Of a DNA stretch of 64,000 nt, positions 54,758 to 64,000 are shown piece after piece. Position numbers and translations under genes: made by a program. Source of the DNA: Schistocerca nitens (taxonomy: Eukaryota > Arthropoda > Insecta > Orthoptera > Acrididae); NCBI RefSeq assembly GCF_023898315.1, contig NC_064619.1, positions 487,175,376 to 487,239,375 of the forward strand. The letters are read 5' to 3'. Position 1 is the first letter of the stretch. Each line of letters opens with the position of its first letter. The notes beneath the pieces were generated by a model. That model had not been told where the DNA came from, ran no database searches, and saw only the letters and a program-made list of their open reading frames with translations.

Positions 54758-55650
54758 TGTAACGACATAACAGCACACAGTTCTCGCCCAGATATATGCA
54801 ATGGTGTTGTATAGTATTAGGCAAGCTTCAGTTCTCTACATTCTGTAATTTTCTGCAAGCGATATTAACTAGTGCGCTATTGCCATGGCACACATCTTGA
54901 TTAGTTTGATTCTGTTTAGAGCGAAGATAACAGAATATCTTGTAATAGTGAATCCCGTGGGAGGTGCTCTACAGATGAGCAAGATGAAGCCAGAGCATTG
55001 TCAACTTGGACTACTCTTACCTGGGCTGAGTTACTTACGAGAGTGTGTACTGCGGAAAGTCATTTAGACTTCTTATTCGAACTTTGTAGATTGTCACCGG
55101 TAGACGTGTGTGGAACTCTTTTAAAAACGACCACCGTTGATTTCCCGCCCGTTTTAATTATATTGTACGAAATGTACGCAACCAGTACGATCAGGAAAAA
55201 TACGTAGTTCGTTAGATGTCAACTGACGATACAACAGAGTATTATTTTGGTCCCTTGCTGGATTAAAGTATATGCGTTACTAGTCACTGCTACAGAAATT
55301 TATTTAAGTACAATTACTGTAGGCGATTATTTTGATTTTAGCCGTGAGACGTGTAATGTGATATTTGTGAATTTCACAAAATTCGGTAGCTGTATTTTCA
55401 CTGTTTGGCTTAGGAGGAAAAAATTTTCCATGTGAGACGCTCGCAGTTTTTTGAGAGGTACCTACAGGGTATCGTACTATCGCAGAGGAGGAGTGCTCAA
55501 AGCTGCAATTGATTTCGAAATTATTGTATAGTTCGAAGTATTTTGACAAACGACAGCAAGGCGTCTCAACATTCCGTTTATTGCGAAGGAAACTGGAACT
55601 TTTTGCTGGAAAAGGAGCTATATATGACATAGTTAACGAAGTACAACTTA

Positions 55651-57072
55651 CACTCCTGGAAATGGAAAAAAGAACACATTGACACCGGTGTGTCAGACCC
55701 ACCATACTTGCTCCGGACACTGCGAGAGGGCTGTACAAGCAATGATCACACGCACGGCACAACGGACACACCAGGACCCGCGGTGTTGGCCGTCGAATGG
55801 CGCTAGCTGCGCAGCATTTGTGCACCGCCGCCGTCAGTGTCAGCCAGTTTGCCGTGGCATACGGAGCTCCATCGCAGTCTTTAACACTGGTAGCATGCCG
55901 CGACAGCGTGGACGTGAACCGTATGTGCAGTTGACGTACTTTGAGCGAGGGCGTATAGTGGGCATGCGGGAGGCCGGGTGGACGTACCGCCGAATTGCTC
56001 AACACGTGGGGCGTGAGGTCTCCACAGTACATCGATGTTGTCGCCAGTGGTCGGCGGAAGGTGCACGTGCCCGTCGACCTGGGACCGGACCGCAGTGACG
56101 CACGGATGCACGCCAAGACCGTAGGATCCTACGCAGTGCCGTAGGGGACCGCACCGCCACTTCCCAGCAAATTAGGGACACTGTTGCTCCTGGGGCATCG
56201 GCGAGGACCATTCGCAACCGTCTCCATGAAGCTGGGCTACGGTCCCGCACACCGTTAGGCCGTCTTCCGCTCACGCCCCAACATCGTGCAGCCCGCCTCC
56301 AGTGGTGTCGCGACGGGCGTGAATGGAGGGACGAATGGAGACGTGTCGTCTTCAGCGATGAGAGTCGCTTCTGCCTTGGTGCCAATGATGGTCGTATGCG
56401 TGTTTGGCGCCGTGCAGGTGAGCGCCACAATCAGAAGTGCATACGACCGAGGCACACAGGGCCAACACCCGGCATCATGGTGTGGGGAGCGATTTCCTAC
56501 ACTGGCCGTACACCACTGGTGATCGTCGAGGGGACACCGAATAGTGCACGGTACATCCAAACCGTCATCGAACCCATCGTTCTACCATTCCTAGACCGGC
56601 AAGGGAACTTGCTGTTCCAACAGGACAATGCACGTCCGCATGTATCCCGTGCCACCCAACGTGCTCTAGAAGGTGTAAGTCAACTACCCTGGCCAGCAAG
56701 ATCTCCGGATCTGACCCCCATTCAACATGTTTGGGACTGGATGAAGCGTCGTCACACGCGGTCTGCACGTCCAGCACGAACGCTGGTCCAACTGAGGCGC
56801 CAGGTGGAAATGGCATGGCAAGCCGTTCCACAGGACTACATCCAGCATCTCTACGATCGTCTCCATGGGAGAATAGCAGCCTGCATTGCTGCGAAAGGTG
56901 GATATACACTGTACTAGTGCCGACATTGTGCATGCTCTGTTGCCTGTGTCTATGTGCCTGTGGTTCTCTCAGTGTGATCATGTGATGTATCTGACCTCAG
57001 GAATGTGTCAATAAAGTTTCCCCTTCCTGGGACAATGAATTCACGGTGTTCTTATTTCAATTTCCAGGAGTG
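55651..57072 (+). mobile_element. Tc1-type transposon, unique to copy B
   Basis: Inserted at TA (55,649-55,650 and 57,073-57,074). Copy A retains the single TA at 13,200-13,201. The inverted ends CACTCCTGGAAATGGAAAAA and ATTTCAATTTCCAGGAGTG are about 27 bp and imperfect. Length 1,422 bp, standard for Tc1-like elements. It must have arrived after the two copies separated, or it is an allelic difference. Confidence 0.97.
55895..56917 (+). pseudogene. Tc1-type transposase: one TGA, third acidic residue Gln
   Basis: The 341-codon frame starts at MPRQRGREPYVQLTYFERGR. DNA-binding helices occupy about residues 15-110. Catalytic positions by my count are D155 (FSDESRF), D244 (LFQQDNARPH) and, where the related copy at 32,591 has Glu, Q277 (LTPIQHVWD). 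The only interruption is TGA at 56,096-56,098 (codon 68), which reads CGA in the other copy, a CpG-type change. Residues 68-340 are otherwise open. The enzyme would cut and paste at TA, but this copy is disabled twice. Confidence 0.93.
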
Positions 57073-57074
57073 TA

Positions 57075-58483
57075 CAATGCGTGCAATGTGTTGTTAAGTA
57101 ACAGTGCAATAGTGCTATTTGCAGGTGACCTTTTCAGATTCTAGTAAAAGTATACAAATAAATGTAGCCATCCTGAAACTAAGACTGTATCTGATCTCAT
57201 AAATCCAACGAAGTAAGGTTCTGAAGCAGCACTGGAGTGTTATCATATAACAAGTACTGACAGCTGCTCTCTAACTACCTTGTGTCGAATTCACCTGAAA
57301 CACCGAAAAAGGGTAAAGAATCGTTATATGAATAACTACACCAGCAACAGAGATGTTCAAAAAACTTTCACGAATTAGTAATTAAATTCAGAAGATTTAT
57401 CGATTCGCCCCTTGCCGTATTCCCCACTTATGTGTGAACCATGACTTTGGTTTTATTTCAGATACTTCACTGCACATTCAAATGGCCATAGTAACACTCT
57501 CATAGAATTTAAACTTTCGCTTCAGGTATCTTCAGATTTCATTTTCATCTCGTTTCATTATCCTTCAGTTAAAGTAAATTAACCGTTCACAAATTTAAAG
57601 AACTTTTACATCTTCGGAATATGAGATACCTATGTTTGTCCATCCACTGAACTAATGGGGCGTCCAGTACCTTTAAATTCTACGTCTTCGTGTGTTGTGT
57701 TACGTTAACGTGTCCAGTTTCCACTTTTGATGTAAAAGATCAGAGTCATTTCGATAGGTTCGTCTATTCCCATGTAATGTTAGCAAACAGGGGCGATCGG
57801 TGAAGTTTTATTCCTACCAGACCTGAATATCATGTAGCTCAAACATGTTTCTTGTGGGGCTTATTAAATTTCAAGAGTATCGAAAGAAGAATAAGCTAAA
57901 GTGCATCAGCTTATTTCTTGTGGTGGTAACATATTTAGAAAATACGTTAAAATGGTACATACCTAGCAATCTACTGAACGATATCACAAGAATAAATAAA
58001 TTTAGGAGCTGTGTACCTAACTTTTTCGCAACTATGTGGAAGAGACTTATTGAAATGTACAAGTCATGGTGCTGTTCAAGGTAAAATTAAAGTGTGTGGA
58101 GTTGGAGGCGAAATTTGTTTGTATTGAGCAGTAGAAGGCTTTCCTATCGCAATATTCTGAAAAAAGATATTCTGGCGTGGCCGACCTTAAGCACAGTGTA
58201 ACTAACAACATTCTGAAAGTTATTTAGACACTGTGACGAATACAATTCACTTTGCTATTCCATTATCTTACTGTAGAACTCCGCCCACACTTTAGGAAGA
58301 AAAATTATTTGTTTCACCTTACATTTTTCCCATATCTATAAACTATCAAATGCAGTACTGAAGTACCTTATAATTTTACGTTGTATCGCCTTATCCTAGT
58401 TTTTTGTGTCGTAAGTCGGGAATTATTACCTGCCATTTGGATTTTTTGTGTATCCCTTCTATTGTTAACAGCTGCTATGAACT
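57075..58483. other. Copy B intergenic, no gene recognised
   Basis: Counterpart of 13,202-14,611. Frames open on both strands near 57,845-58,084 are conserved only as far as the surrounding DNA. Confidence 0.55.
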
Positions 58484-59649
58484 AAAATGTCTACGTCTAC
58501 GTGATTACTCTGCTATTCACAATATAGTGCCTGGCAGAGAGTTCAACGAATCGCCTTCAAGCTCTCTACCGTTCCATACTCGAACGGCGCGCGGGAAAAA
58601 CGAGCACTTAAATATTTCTGTGCGAGCCCTGATTTCTCTTATTTTATCATGAACATCATTTCTCCCTATGTAGATGGGTGGCAAAACAATGTTTTCGCAA
58701 TCGAGGGAGAGAACTGGTGATTTAAATTTATGAGAAGATCTCGTCGCAACGAAAAACGACTTTGTTTTAATTATTGACACTCCAATTCACGTACAATGTC
58801 TGTGGCACTATCTCCCCTATTTCGAGATAGTACAAAATGAGCCTCCATTCTTTGAACTTTTTCGATGCCATCCGTCAGTCCCACCTGATGCGGATCCCAC
58901 ACCGCACAGCAATATTCCAGAATACGGCGGACAAGCGTGGTGTAATCAACCTCTTTAGTAGACCTGTGGCACCTTCTAAGTGTTCTGCCAGTGAATAGCA
59001 GTCTTTGGTTTGCTCTACCCACAACATTATTTATGTGATTGTTTCAGTTTAAGTTATTGGTAGTTGTAATCCCTAAGTATTTAGTTGAATTTACAGCCTT
59101 CAGATTTGTGTGACTTATTGTGTAATCGAAATTTAGCGGATTTCTTTTAATACTCATGTGAATAACTTCACTCTTTTCTTTATTCATGGTCAGTTGCAAC
59201 TTTTCGCACCATACAGATATCTTATCTAAATCATCTTGCAATTCATTTTGGTCATCTGCTGACTTTACAAGTCGGTAAATGACGTTATCATCTGTGAAAA
59301 ATCTAATTGCGTTTTATCATAGAGATAAGAGGAAATTCCGTCCTTTACTACTGAATTTACGTGTGTTTACCAAACTTTTTGCCCGCATCTCGTGGTCGTG
59401 CGGTGGCGTTCTCGTTTCCCACGCCCGGGTTCCCGGGTTCGATTCCCGGCGGGGTCAGGGATTTTCTCTGCCTCGTGATGGCTGGGTGTTGTATGCTGTC
59501 CTTAGGTTAGTTAGGTTTAAGTAGTTCTAAGTTCTAGGGGACTGATGACCGTAGATGTTAAGTCGCATAGTGCTCAGAGCCATTTTGAACCAAACTTTTT
59601 CGCCTAATCGTGCTAGCCACTTCAGAGGTCGATAATATACAGTATATTT
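58484..59649 (-). pseudogene. CR1/Jockey-like LINE 3' end, minus strand, copy B
   Basis: Counterpart of 14,612-15,770. Minus-strand RT C-terminus with TLVRRILEYCCAVWDPHQVG, but the frame is now split into 59,241-59,044 and 59,022-58,771. A SINE interrupts it at about 59,381-59,591. Confidence 0.8.
59381..59591 (+). repeat. SINE with second tRNA-like head, copy B
   Basis: Counterpart of 15,502-15,712. Head CGTGGTCGTGCGGTGGCG and GGGTTCGATTCCCGGCG, shared tail. Confidence 0.9.
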
Positions 59650-59759
59650 GTAATCAGATTTTATCTATATAATAAAGGAAAATCTAAGCTGCAACTGACG
59701 AAAAATGGTGCAAATATTAACATTTTTCGTTTGCGTTATTATTTCACACAAAAGTCCTT

Positions 59760-62208
59760 GTTGTTGTGGTCTTCAGTCCTGAGACTGGTTTGATGCAGCT
59801 CTCCATGCTACTCTATCCTGTGCAAGCTTCTTCATCTCCCAGTACCTACTGCAACCTACATCCTTCTGAATCTGCTTAGTGTATTGATCTCTTGGTCTCC
59901 CTCTACGATTTTTACCCTCCACGCTGCCCTCCAATGCTAAATTTGTGATCCCTTGATGCCTCAAAACATGTCCTACCAACCGATCCCTTCTTCTGGTCAA
60001 GTTGTGCCACAAACTTCTCTTCTCCCCAATCCTATTCAATACCTCCTCATTAGTTACGTGATCTACCCACCTTATCTTCAGCATTCTTCTGTAGCACCAC
60101 ATTTCGAAAGCTTCTATTCTCTTCTTGTCCAAACTGGTTATCGTCCATGTTTCACTTCCATACATGGCTACACTCCATACAAATACTTTCAGGAACGACT
60201 TCCTGACACTTAAATCTATACTCGATGTTAACAAATTTCTCTTCTTCAGAAACGATTTCCTTGCCATTGCCAGTCTACATTTTATATCCTCTCTACTTCG
60301 ACCATCATCAGTTATTTTACTCCCTAAATAGCAAAACTCCTTTACTACTTTAAGTGTCTCATTTCCTAATCTAATCCCCTCAGCATCACCCGATTTAATC
60401 TGACTACATTCCATTATCCTCGTTTTGCTTTTGTTGATGTTCATCTTATATCCTCCTTTCAAGACACTGTCCATTCCGTTCAACTGCTCTTCCAAGTCCT
60501 TTGCTGTCTCTGACAGAATTACAATGTCATCGGCGAACCTCAAAGTTTTTACTTCTTTTCCATGAATTTTAATACCTACTCCGAATTTTTCTTTTGTTTC
60601 CTTTACTGCTTGCTCAATATACAGATTGAATAACATCGGGGAGAGGCTGCAACCCTGTCTCACTCCTTTCCCAACCACTGCTTCCCTTTCATGTCCCTCG
60701 ACTCTTATAACTGCCATCTGGTTTCTGTACAAATTGTAAATAGCCTTTCGCTCCCTGTATTTTACCCCTGCCACCTTCAGAATTTGAAAGAGAGTATTCC
60801 AGTTAACGTTGTCAAAAGCTTTCTCTAAGTCTACAAATGCTAGAAACGTAGGTTTGCCTTTTCTTAATCTTTCTTCTAAGATTAGTCGTAAGGTTAGTAT
60901 TGCCTCACGTGTTCCAACATTTCTACGGAATCCAAACTGATCTTCCCCGAGGTCCGCTTCTACCAGTTTTTCCATTCGTCTGTAAAGAATTCGCGTTATT
61001 ATTTTGCAGCTGTGACTTGTTAAACTGATAGTTCGGTAATTTTCACATCTGTCAACACCTGCTTTCTTTGGTATTGGAATTATTATATTCTTCTTGAAGT
61101 CTGTGGGTATTTCGCCTGTCTCATACATCTTGCTCACCAGATGGTAGAGTTTTGTCATGACTGGCTCTCCCAAGGCCATCAGTAGTTCTAATGTAATGTT
61201 GTCTACTCCCGGGGCCTTGTTTCGACTCAGGTCTTTCAGTGCTCTGTCAAACTCTTCACGCAGTATCTTATCTCCCATTTCATCTTCATATACATCCTCT
61301 TCCATTTCCATAATACAGTCCTCAAGTACATCGCCCTTGTATAAACCCTCTATATACTCCTTCCACCTTTCTGCCTTCCCTTCTTTGCTTAGAACTGGGT
61401 TGCCATCTGAGCTCTTGATATTCATACAAATGGTTCTCTTCTCTCCAAAGGTCTCTTTAATTTTCCTGTAGGCAGAATCTATCTTACCCCTAGTGAGACA
61501 AGCCTCTACATCCTTACATTTGTCCTCTAGCCATCCCTGCTTAGCCATTTTGCACTTCCTGTCGATCTCATTTTTGAGACGTTTGTATTCCCTTTTGCCT
61601 GCTTCATTTGCTGCATTTTTATATTTTCTCCTTTCATCAATTAAATTCAATATTTCTTCTGTTACCCAAGGATTTCTATTAGCCCTCGTCTTTTTACCTA
61701 CTTGATCCTCTGCTGCCTTCACTACTTCATCCCTCAGAGCTACCCATTCTTCTTCTACTGTATTTCTTTCACCCATTCCTGTCAATTGTTCCCTTATGCT
61801 CTCCCTGAAACTCTGTGCAACCTCTGGTTCTTTCAGTTTATCCAGGTCCCATCTCCTTAAATTCCCACCTTTTAGCAGTTTCATCAGTTTTAATCTACAG
61901 GTCATAACCAATAGACTATGGTCAGAGTCCACATCTGCCCCTGGAAATGTCTTACAATTTAAAACCTGGTTCCTAAATCTCTGTCGTACCATTAAATACC
62001 TTTTGGTATCTCCAGGGTTCTTCCATGTATACAACCTTCTATCATGATTCTTAAACCAAGTGTTAGCTATGATTAAGTTGTGCTCTGTGCAAAATTCTAC
62101 CAGACGGCTTCCTCTTTCATTTCTTAGCCCCAATCCATATTCACCTACTACGTTTCCTTCTCTCCCTTTTCCTACACTCAAATTCCAGTCACCCATGACT
62201 ATTAAATT
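59760..62208 (-). mobile_element. RTE LINE insertion unique to copy B
   Basis: 2,449 bp, 5'-truncated, minus orientation. The 3' end on the plus strand reads GTTGTTGTGGTCTTCAGTCC. Target-site duplication ACAAAAGTCCTT (59,748-59,759; 62,209-62,220). Copy A has the single site at 15,869-15,880. A perfect duplication and an unbroken frame mark it as young. Confidence 0.96.
59773..62196 (-). CDS. RTE-type LINE protein (endonuclease C-part, RT), uninterrupted
   Basis: 807 codons without a stop. Residues 1-100 are the C-terminal half of an EEP endonuclease (MGDWN at 1; GADVDSDHSLLV at 86-97, with the catalytic Asp-His pair). The linker is about 100-320. The RT occupies about 320-600 with NKAPGVDNI, FRRNVGTREAI (423-433), FVDLEKAFD (catalytic Asp about 456), VRQGCSLSPMLFNLYIE and LRFADDIVIL (FADD about 554-557). 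The C-terminal tail has GRPRDQYTKQI. The first part of the endonuclease is lost by 5' truncation, so the Met is only the first in frame. The stretch DTKRYLMVRQRF seems to lack residues that RTE endonucleases usually have before MVRQRF. Any mobilisation would need a complete copy elsewhere. Confidence 0.93.
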   Translation of the reverse strand: MGDWNLSVGKGREGNVVGEYGLGLRNERGSRLVEFCTEHNLIIANTWFKNHDRRLYTWKNPGDTKRYLMVRQRFRNQVLNCKTFPGADVDSDHSLLVMTCRLKLMKLLKGGNLRRWDLDKLKEPEVAQSFRESIREQLTGMGERNTVEEEWVALRDEVVKAAEDQVGKKTRANRNPWVTEEILNLIDERRKYKNAANEAGKREYKRLKNEIDRKCKMAKQGWLEDKCKDVEACLTRGKIDSAYRKIKETFGEKRTICMNIKSSDGNPVLSKEGKAERWKEYIEGLYKGDVLEDCIMEMEEDVYEDEMGDKILREEFDRALKDLSRNKAPGVDNITLELLMALGEPVMTKLYHLVSKMYETGEIPTDFKKNIIIPIPKKAGVDRCENYRTISLTSHSCKIITRILYRRMEKLVEADLGEDQFGFRRNVGTREAILTLRLILEERLRKGKPTFLAFVDLEKAFDNVNWNTLFQILKVAGVKYRERKAIYNLYRNQMAVIRVEGHEREAVVGKGVRQGCSLSPMLFNLYIEQAVKETKEKFGVGIKIHGKEVKTLRFADDIVILSETAKDLEEQLNGMDSVLKGGYKMNINKSKTRIMECSQIKSGDAEGIRLGNETLKVVKEFCYLGSKITDDGRSREDIKCRLAMARKSFLKKRNLLTSSIDLSVRKSFLKVFVWSVAMYGSETWTITSLDKKRIEAFEMWCYRRMLKIRWVDHVTNEEVLNRIGEKRSLWHNLTRRRDRLVGHVLRHQGITNLALEGSVEGKNRRGRPRDQYTKQIQKDVGCSRYWEMKKLAQDRVAWRAASNQSQD

Positions 62209-62220
62209 ACAAAAGTCCTT

Positions 62221-62840
62221 AGAGAGGTGTAAAAGTAGTTACGAAATATCTTCAAATTACCCAAATATTCTTAAACATTTTCATTACTTTGTTTTTGGGA
62301 CATAACAGCTGAGTGATTTTCTTCGGGTTGAAGTTAACTGTACAGCCATGAACATTGCAGAATACTCCAGTCTGTGACAAAATCCTTACGTCTAGGTGAT
62401 CCATATGTATAAACTGCACATATAGCTCATGTCGTACCCCCATAAATGTTCCAAACGACTCTTCCTTGCTTTAGGTGAAGTAAATAAAAGATGGAACAAA
62501 AACGTGCCTTCTGCAACAGCATTTTCCTCTGTGACATTAGTCCTGAAAGTAAAATTTAACGTCATAACAAATCAAGGGGATAGGTGCCATAGTATAAGTA
62601 GCAGCGTTCATGAACTGTCTCTGAATTCTCAGTCGCCCTTAAGGCTGAGCTTTATGGTCGTGCTATTCATTCCTTTGTTTACTCGTTTGAGGTTACATCC
62701 ACATGCTAGACAATTGTTATTTTGCCAGTGCAGTTCAGTGAATTGCTGCACTTGTGTCCCACTTGGAAAGACACTCGTCACGCTTCTGTTATGACCAGCT
62801 GCTGAGTGTGTTTACATACCTACTACTTCATACCCACAGA
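62221..62840. other. Copy B intergenic, no gene recognised
   Basis: Counterpart of 15,881-16,500; nothing coding seen. Confidence 0.55.
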
Positions 62841-63378
62841 CACTGATCAGCCAGAATGTTATGGCCACCGACCCACTGTCGATATAAACCCGTCCAGGCG
62901 ATAGCAGCGTCACATGGCGAGGAATGACTGCTAGTCAGACAAACTCACGGTGCATCTAGTATCGGTGAGCGTGCCGTTCGTGCGTAGAATGGGGGAGACC
63001 TGCGATATGTCTCAATTTGACCGAGGGCTGATTGTGTCGGCCCGGAGGCGTGTCACGTCCATTTCGGAAACTGCATGACTTGTCGGGGACACCCCTCATT
63101 ACAGATGTTGGAGGTCGTAAGCTGGGCAGACTGGTAAAACAGGACGGGCGACCAAGTATAGCAGAACTAACATTAGAGTTTAATGCTGGACAGAGTGCAA
63201 TTTACGGGAATTTAAGGAAAGTAAGCGACTTGTGTGTGCAGATGTGGTACCAACTCCCTACAGAGCCCTACCAACGCCTCATTGCATCCCTGCCACGACA
63301 CGTCGCCCTTGATACCCGTGTCAGAGATGGACATACCGGCTATTAGGTAGATGGTCGTAATGTTCTGGCTGATCAGTC
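62841..63378 (+). mobile_element. Short Tc1-like derivative, copy B
   Basis: The ends CACTGATCAGCCAGAATGTT and GTAATGTTCTGGCTGATCAGTC are better matched than in copy A, with TA after the right end. 538 bp. N-terminal transposase scrap MSQFDRGLIVSARR near 63,008. Confidence 0.85.
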
Positions 63379-64000
63379 TAGTTTTCTACGTACAAGTATA
63401 GACAGTAGTTAATGAGAGAACAATGTATGCTGAGGGCGTCAAATGTTGATTACGTTTTGGTTCCTGCGTGTGTAGTGCCATATTACATGTGGCTCACTGA
63501 GTTGTAGAGTAAATATCGAGATTACAGGAACTACTTTGTTTTCCTTAGGAGCAGACTCTTTGTAGTCACTCTAGTCTTTTGACTGTTATCATTAGTGTCA
63601 ATGATTTACCTCTTAAGCTTCATACGCAAATTTTCAAAGAGAAGTCCTGTGGATACCAAATTTTTCCATTCCACTACCATTGTCACAACAGTTTTCATTA
63701 CTGTTATTGTTTATATTCATTTTGTAACTCTAATAAAAATAACAAGTAGGATTTATGCACGTATAACTTCCACTTTCATCGACGGAGAGGTAATGGCAGA
63801 CAGGACTCGCATTGGAGAGAAAATCGAAAGAGTTTTATTCCTAAGGAACCATTTTTGCGTTTGCCTTAATCTACTAAGAGAAGCCATCGACCCCTAGACC
63901 TTGCTGGTCGAAAGAGAACTTCAACCACCGTCATGCGAGTCCCCTGCATTACCACAACGCCGCCTGTTGCAAACAAAAGAAATAACGAGACGTGTTATAT
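63379..64000. other. Copy B to window end, no gene recognised
   Basis: Counterpart of 17,039-17,660. Homology to A is still running at the last base. The plus-strand frame 63,595-63,897 is longer than its A partner only because one stop is changed. Confidence 0.5.

Larger units (their letters stand above)
41573..64000 (+). repeat. Segmental duplication, copy B (right edge outside window)
   Basis: This is the second copy of 1-17,660, in direct orientation. It is longer because of three clean insertions (SINE 52,468-52,619; Tc1 55,651-57,072; RTE 59,760-62,208), and it keeps blocks absent from A. Homology is still present at base 64,000, which aligns with about 17,660, so the true end is not visible. 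On the left the homology starts inside a minus-strand LINE that continues down to 40,182. Copy A probably also continues into that LINE before base 1. If the copies are in true tandem, the repeat period is about 41.6-46.3 kb. Confidence 0.96.

Noticed and set aside
1..64000. CRISPR array, bacterial operon, phage or plasmid features
   Set aside because: No regularly spaced short repeats with unique spacers and no ribosome-binding-site spaced genes. Composition and elements are those of an insect nuclear genome.

Overview
The window looks like nuclear DNA from a large, repeat-rich insect genome, most likely an orthopteran such as a grasshopper or locust. That is an inference from repeat content: SINEs with tRNA-Leu/Ser-like heads and a shared tail, a 5S-rRNA-headed SINE, CR1/Jockey-like LINEs whose 3' ends carry TACATC/GATGTA microsatellite tails, RTE LINEs, and several mariner and Tc1 elements. 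There are no bacterial-type operons and no complete conventional host gene. Almost every long reading frame is a transposon frame or a shadow.

The largest structure is a direct, same-orientation segmental duplication. Copy A (1 to about 17,660) reappears as copy B (41,573 to 64,000). The offset grows stepwise from 41,572 to 46,340 as B gains insertions. Where I aligned lines by eye the copies differ at roughly 2-3% of bases. Both run off the window edges. Three insertions exist only in B, each with an intact empty site in A: a 1,422-bp Tc1-type transposon, a 2,449-bp RTE retrotransposon with an uninterrupted 807-codon frame, and a 152-bp SINE. Older elements are shared by both copies: a mariner carrying a SINE inside its transposase, LINE 3' ends, a 5S-derived SINE, a short Tc1 derivative and other SINEs.

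The middle (17.7-41.5 kb) is seen once. On the minus strand it holds what may be the only host coding material: a 104-nt exon with an in-frame Met (21,933-22,036) and three tandem copies of an 84/84/83-nt exon spaced 684-685 bp apart (18.9-20.3 kb). Next to them is a second array with a period of about 1,035 bp (22.5-34.3 kb). Each of its units carries a short candidate exon with a conserved splice-donor position. This second array is broken up by a LINE, two mariners, a Tc1 element and SINEs. I recognise no protein family in these exons.

From 34.3 to 41.9 kb there is mostly mosaic repeat: SINEs, a minisatellite of about 110 bp, a Tc1 fragment, two RTE relics and a CR1/Jockey-like LINE that crosses into the start of copy B. 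All transposase genes seen here carry stops, frameshifts or catalytic-residue losses. Any activity would depend on copies elsewhere. The 2-3% divergence and presence/absence insertions fit a recent tandem duplication, but they also fit two haplotypes wrongly joined in an assembly. The sequence alone cannot separate these.
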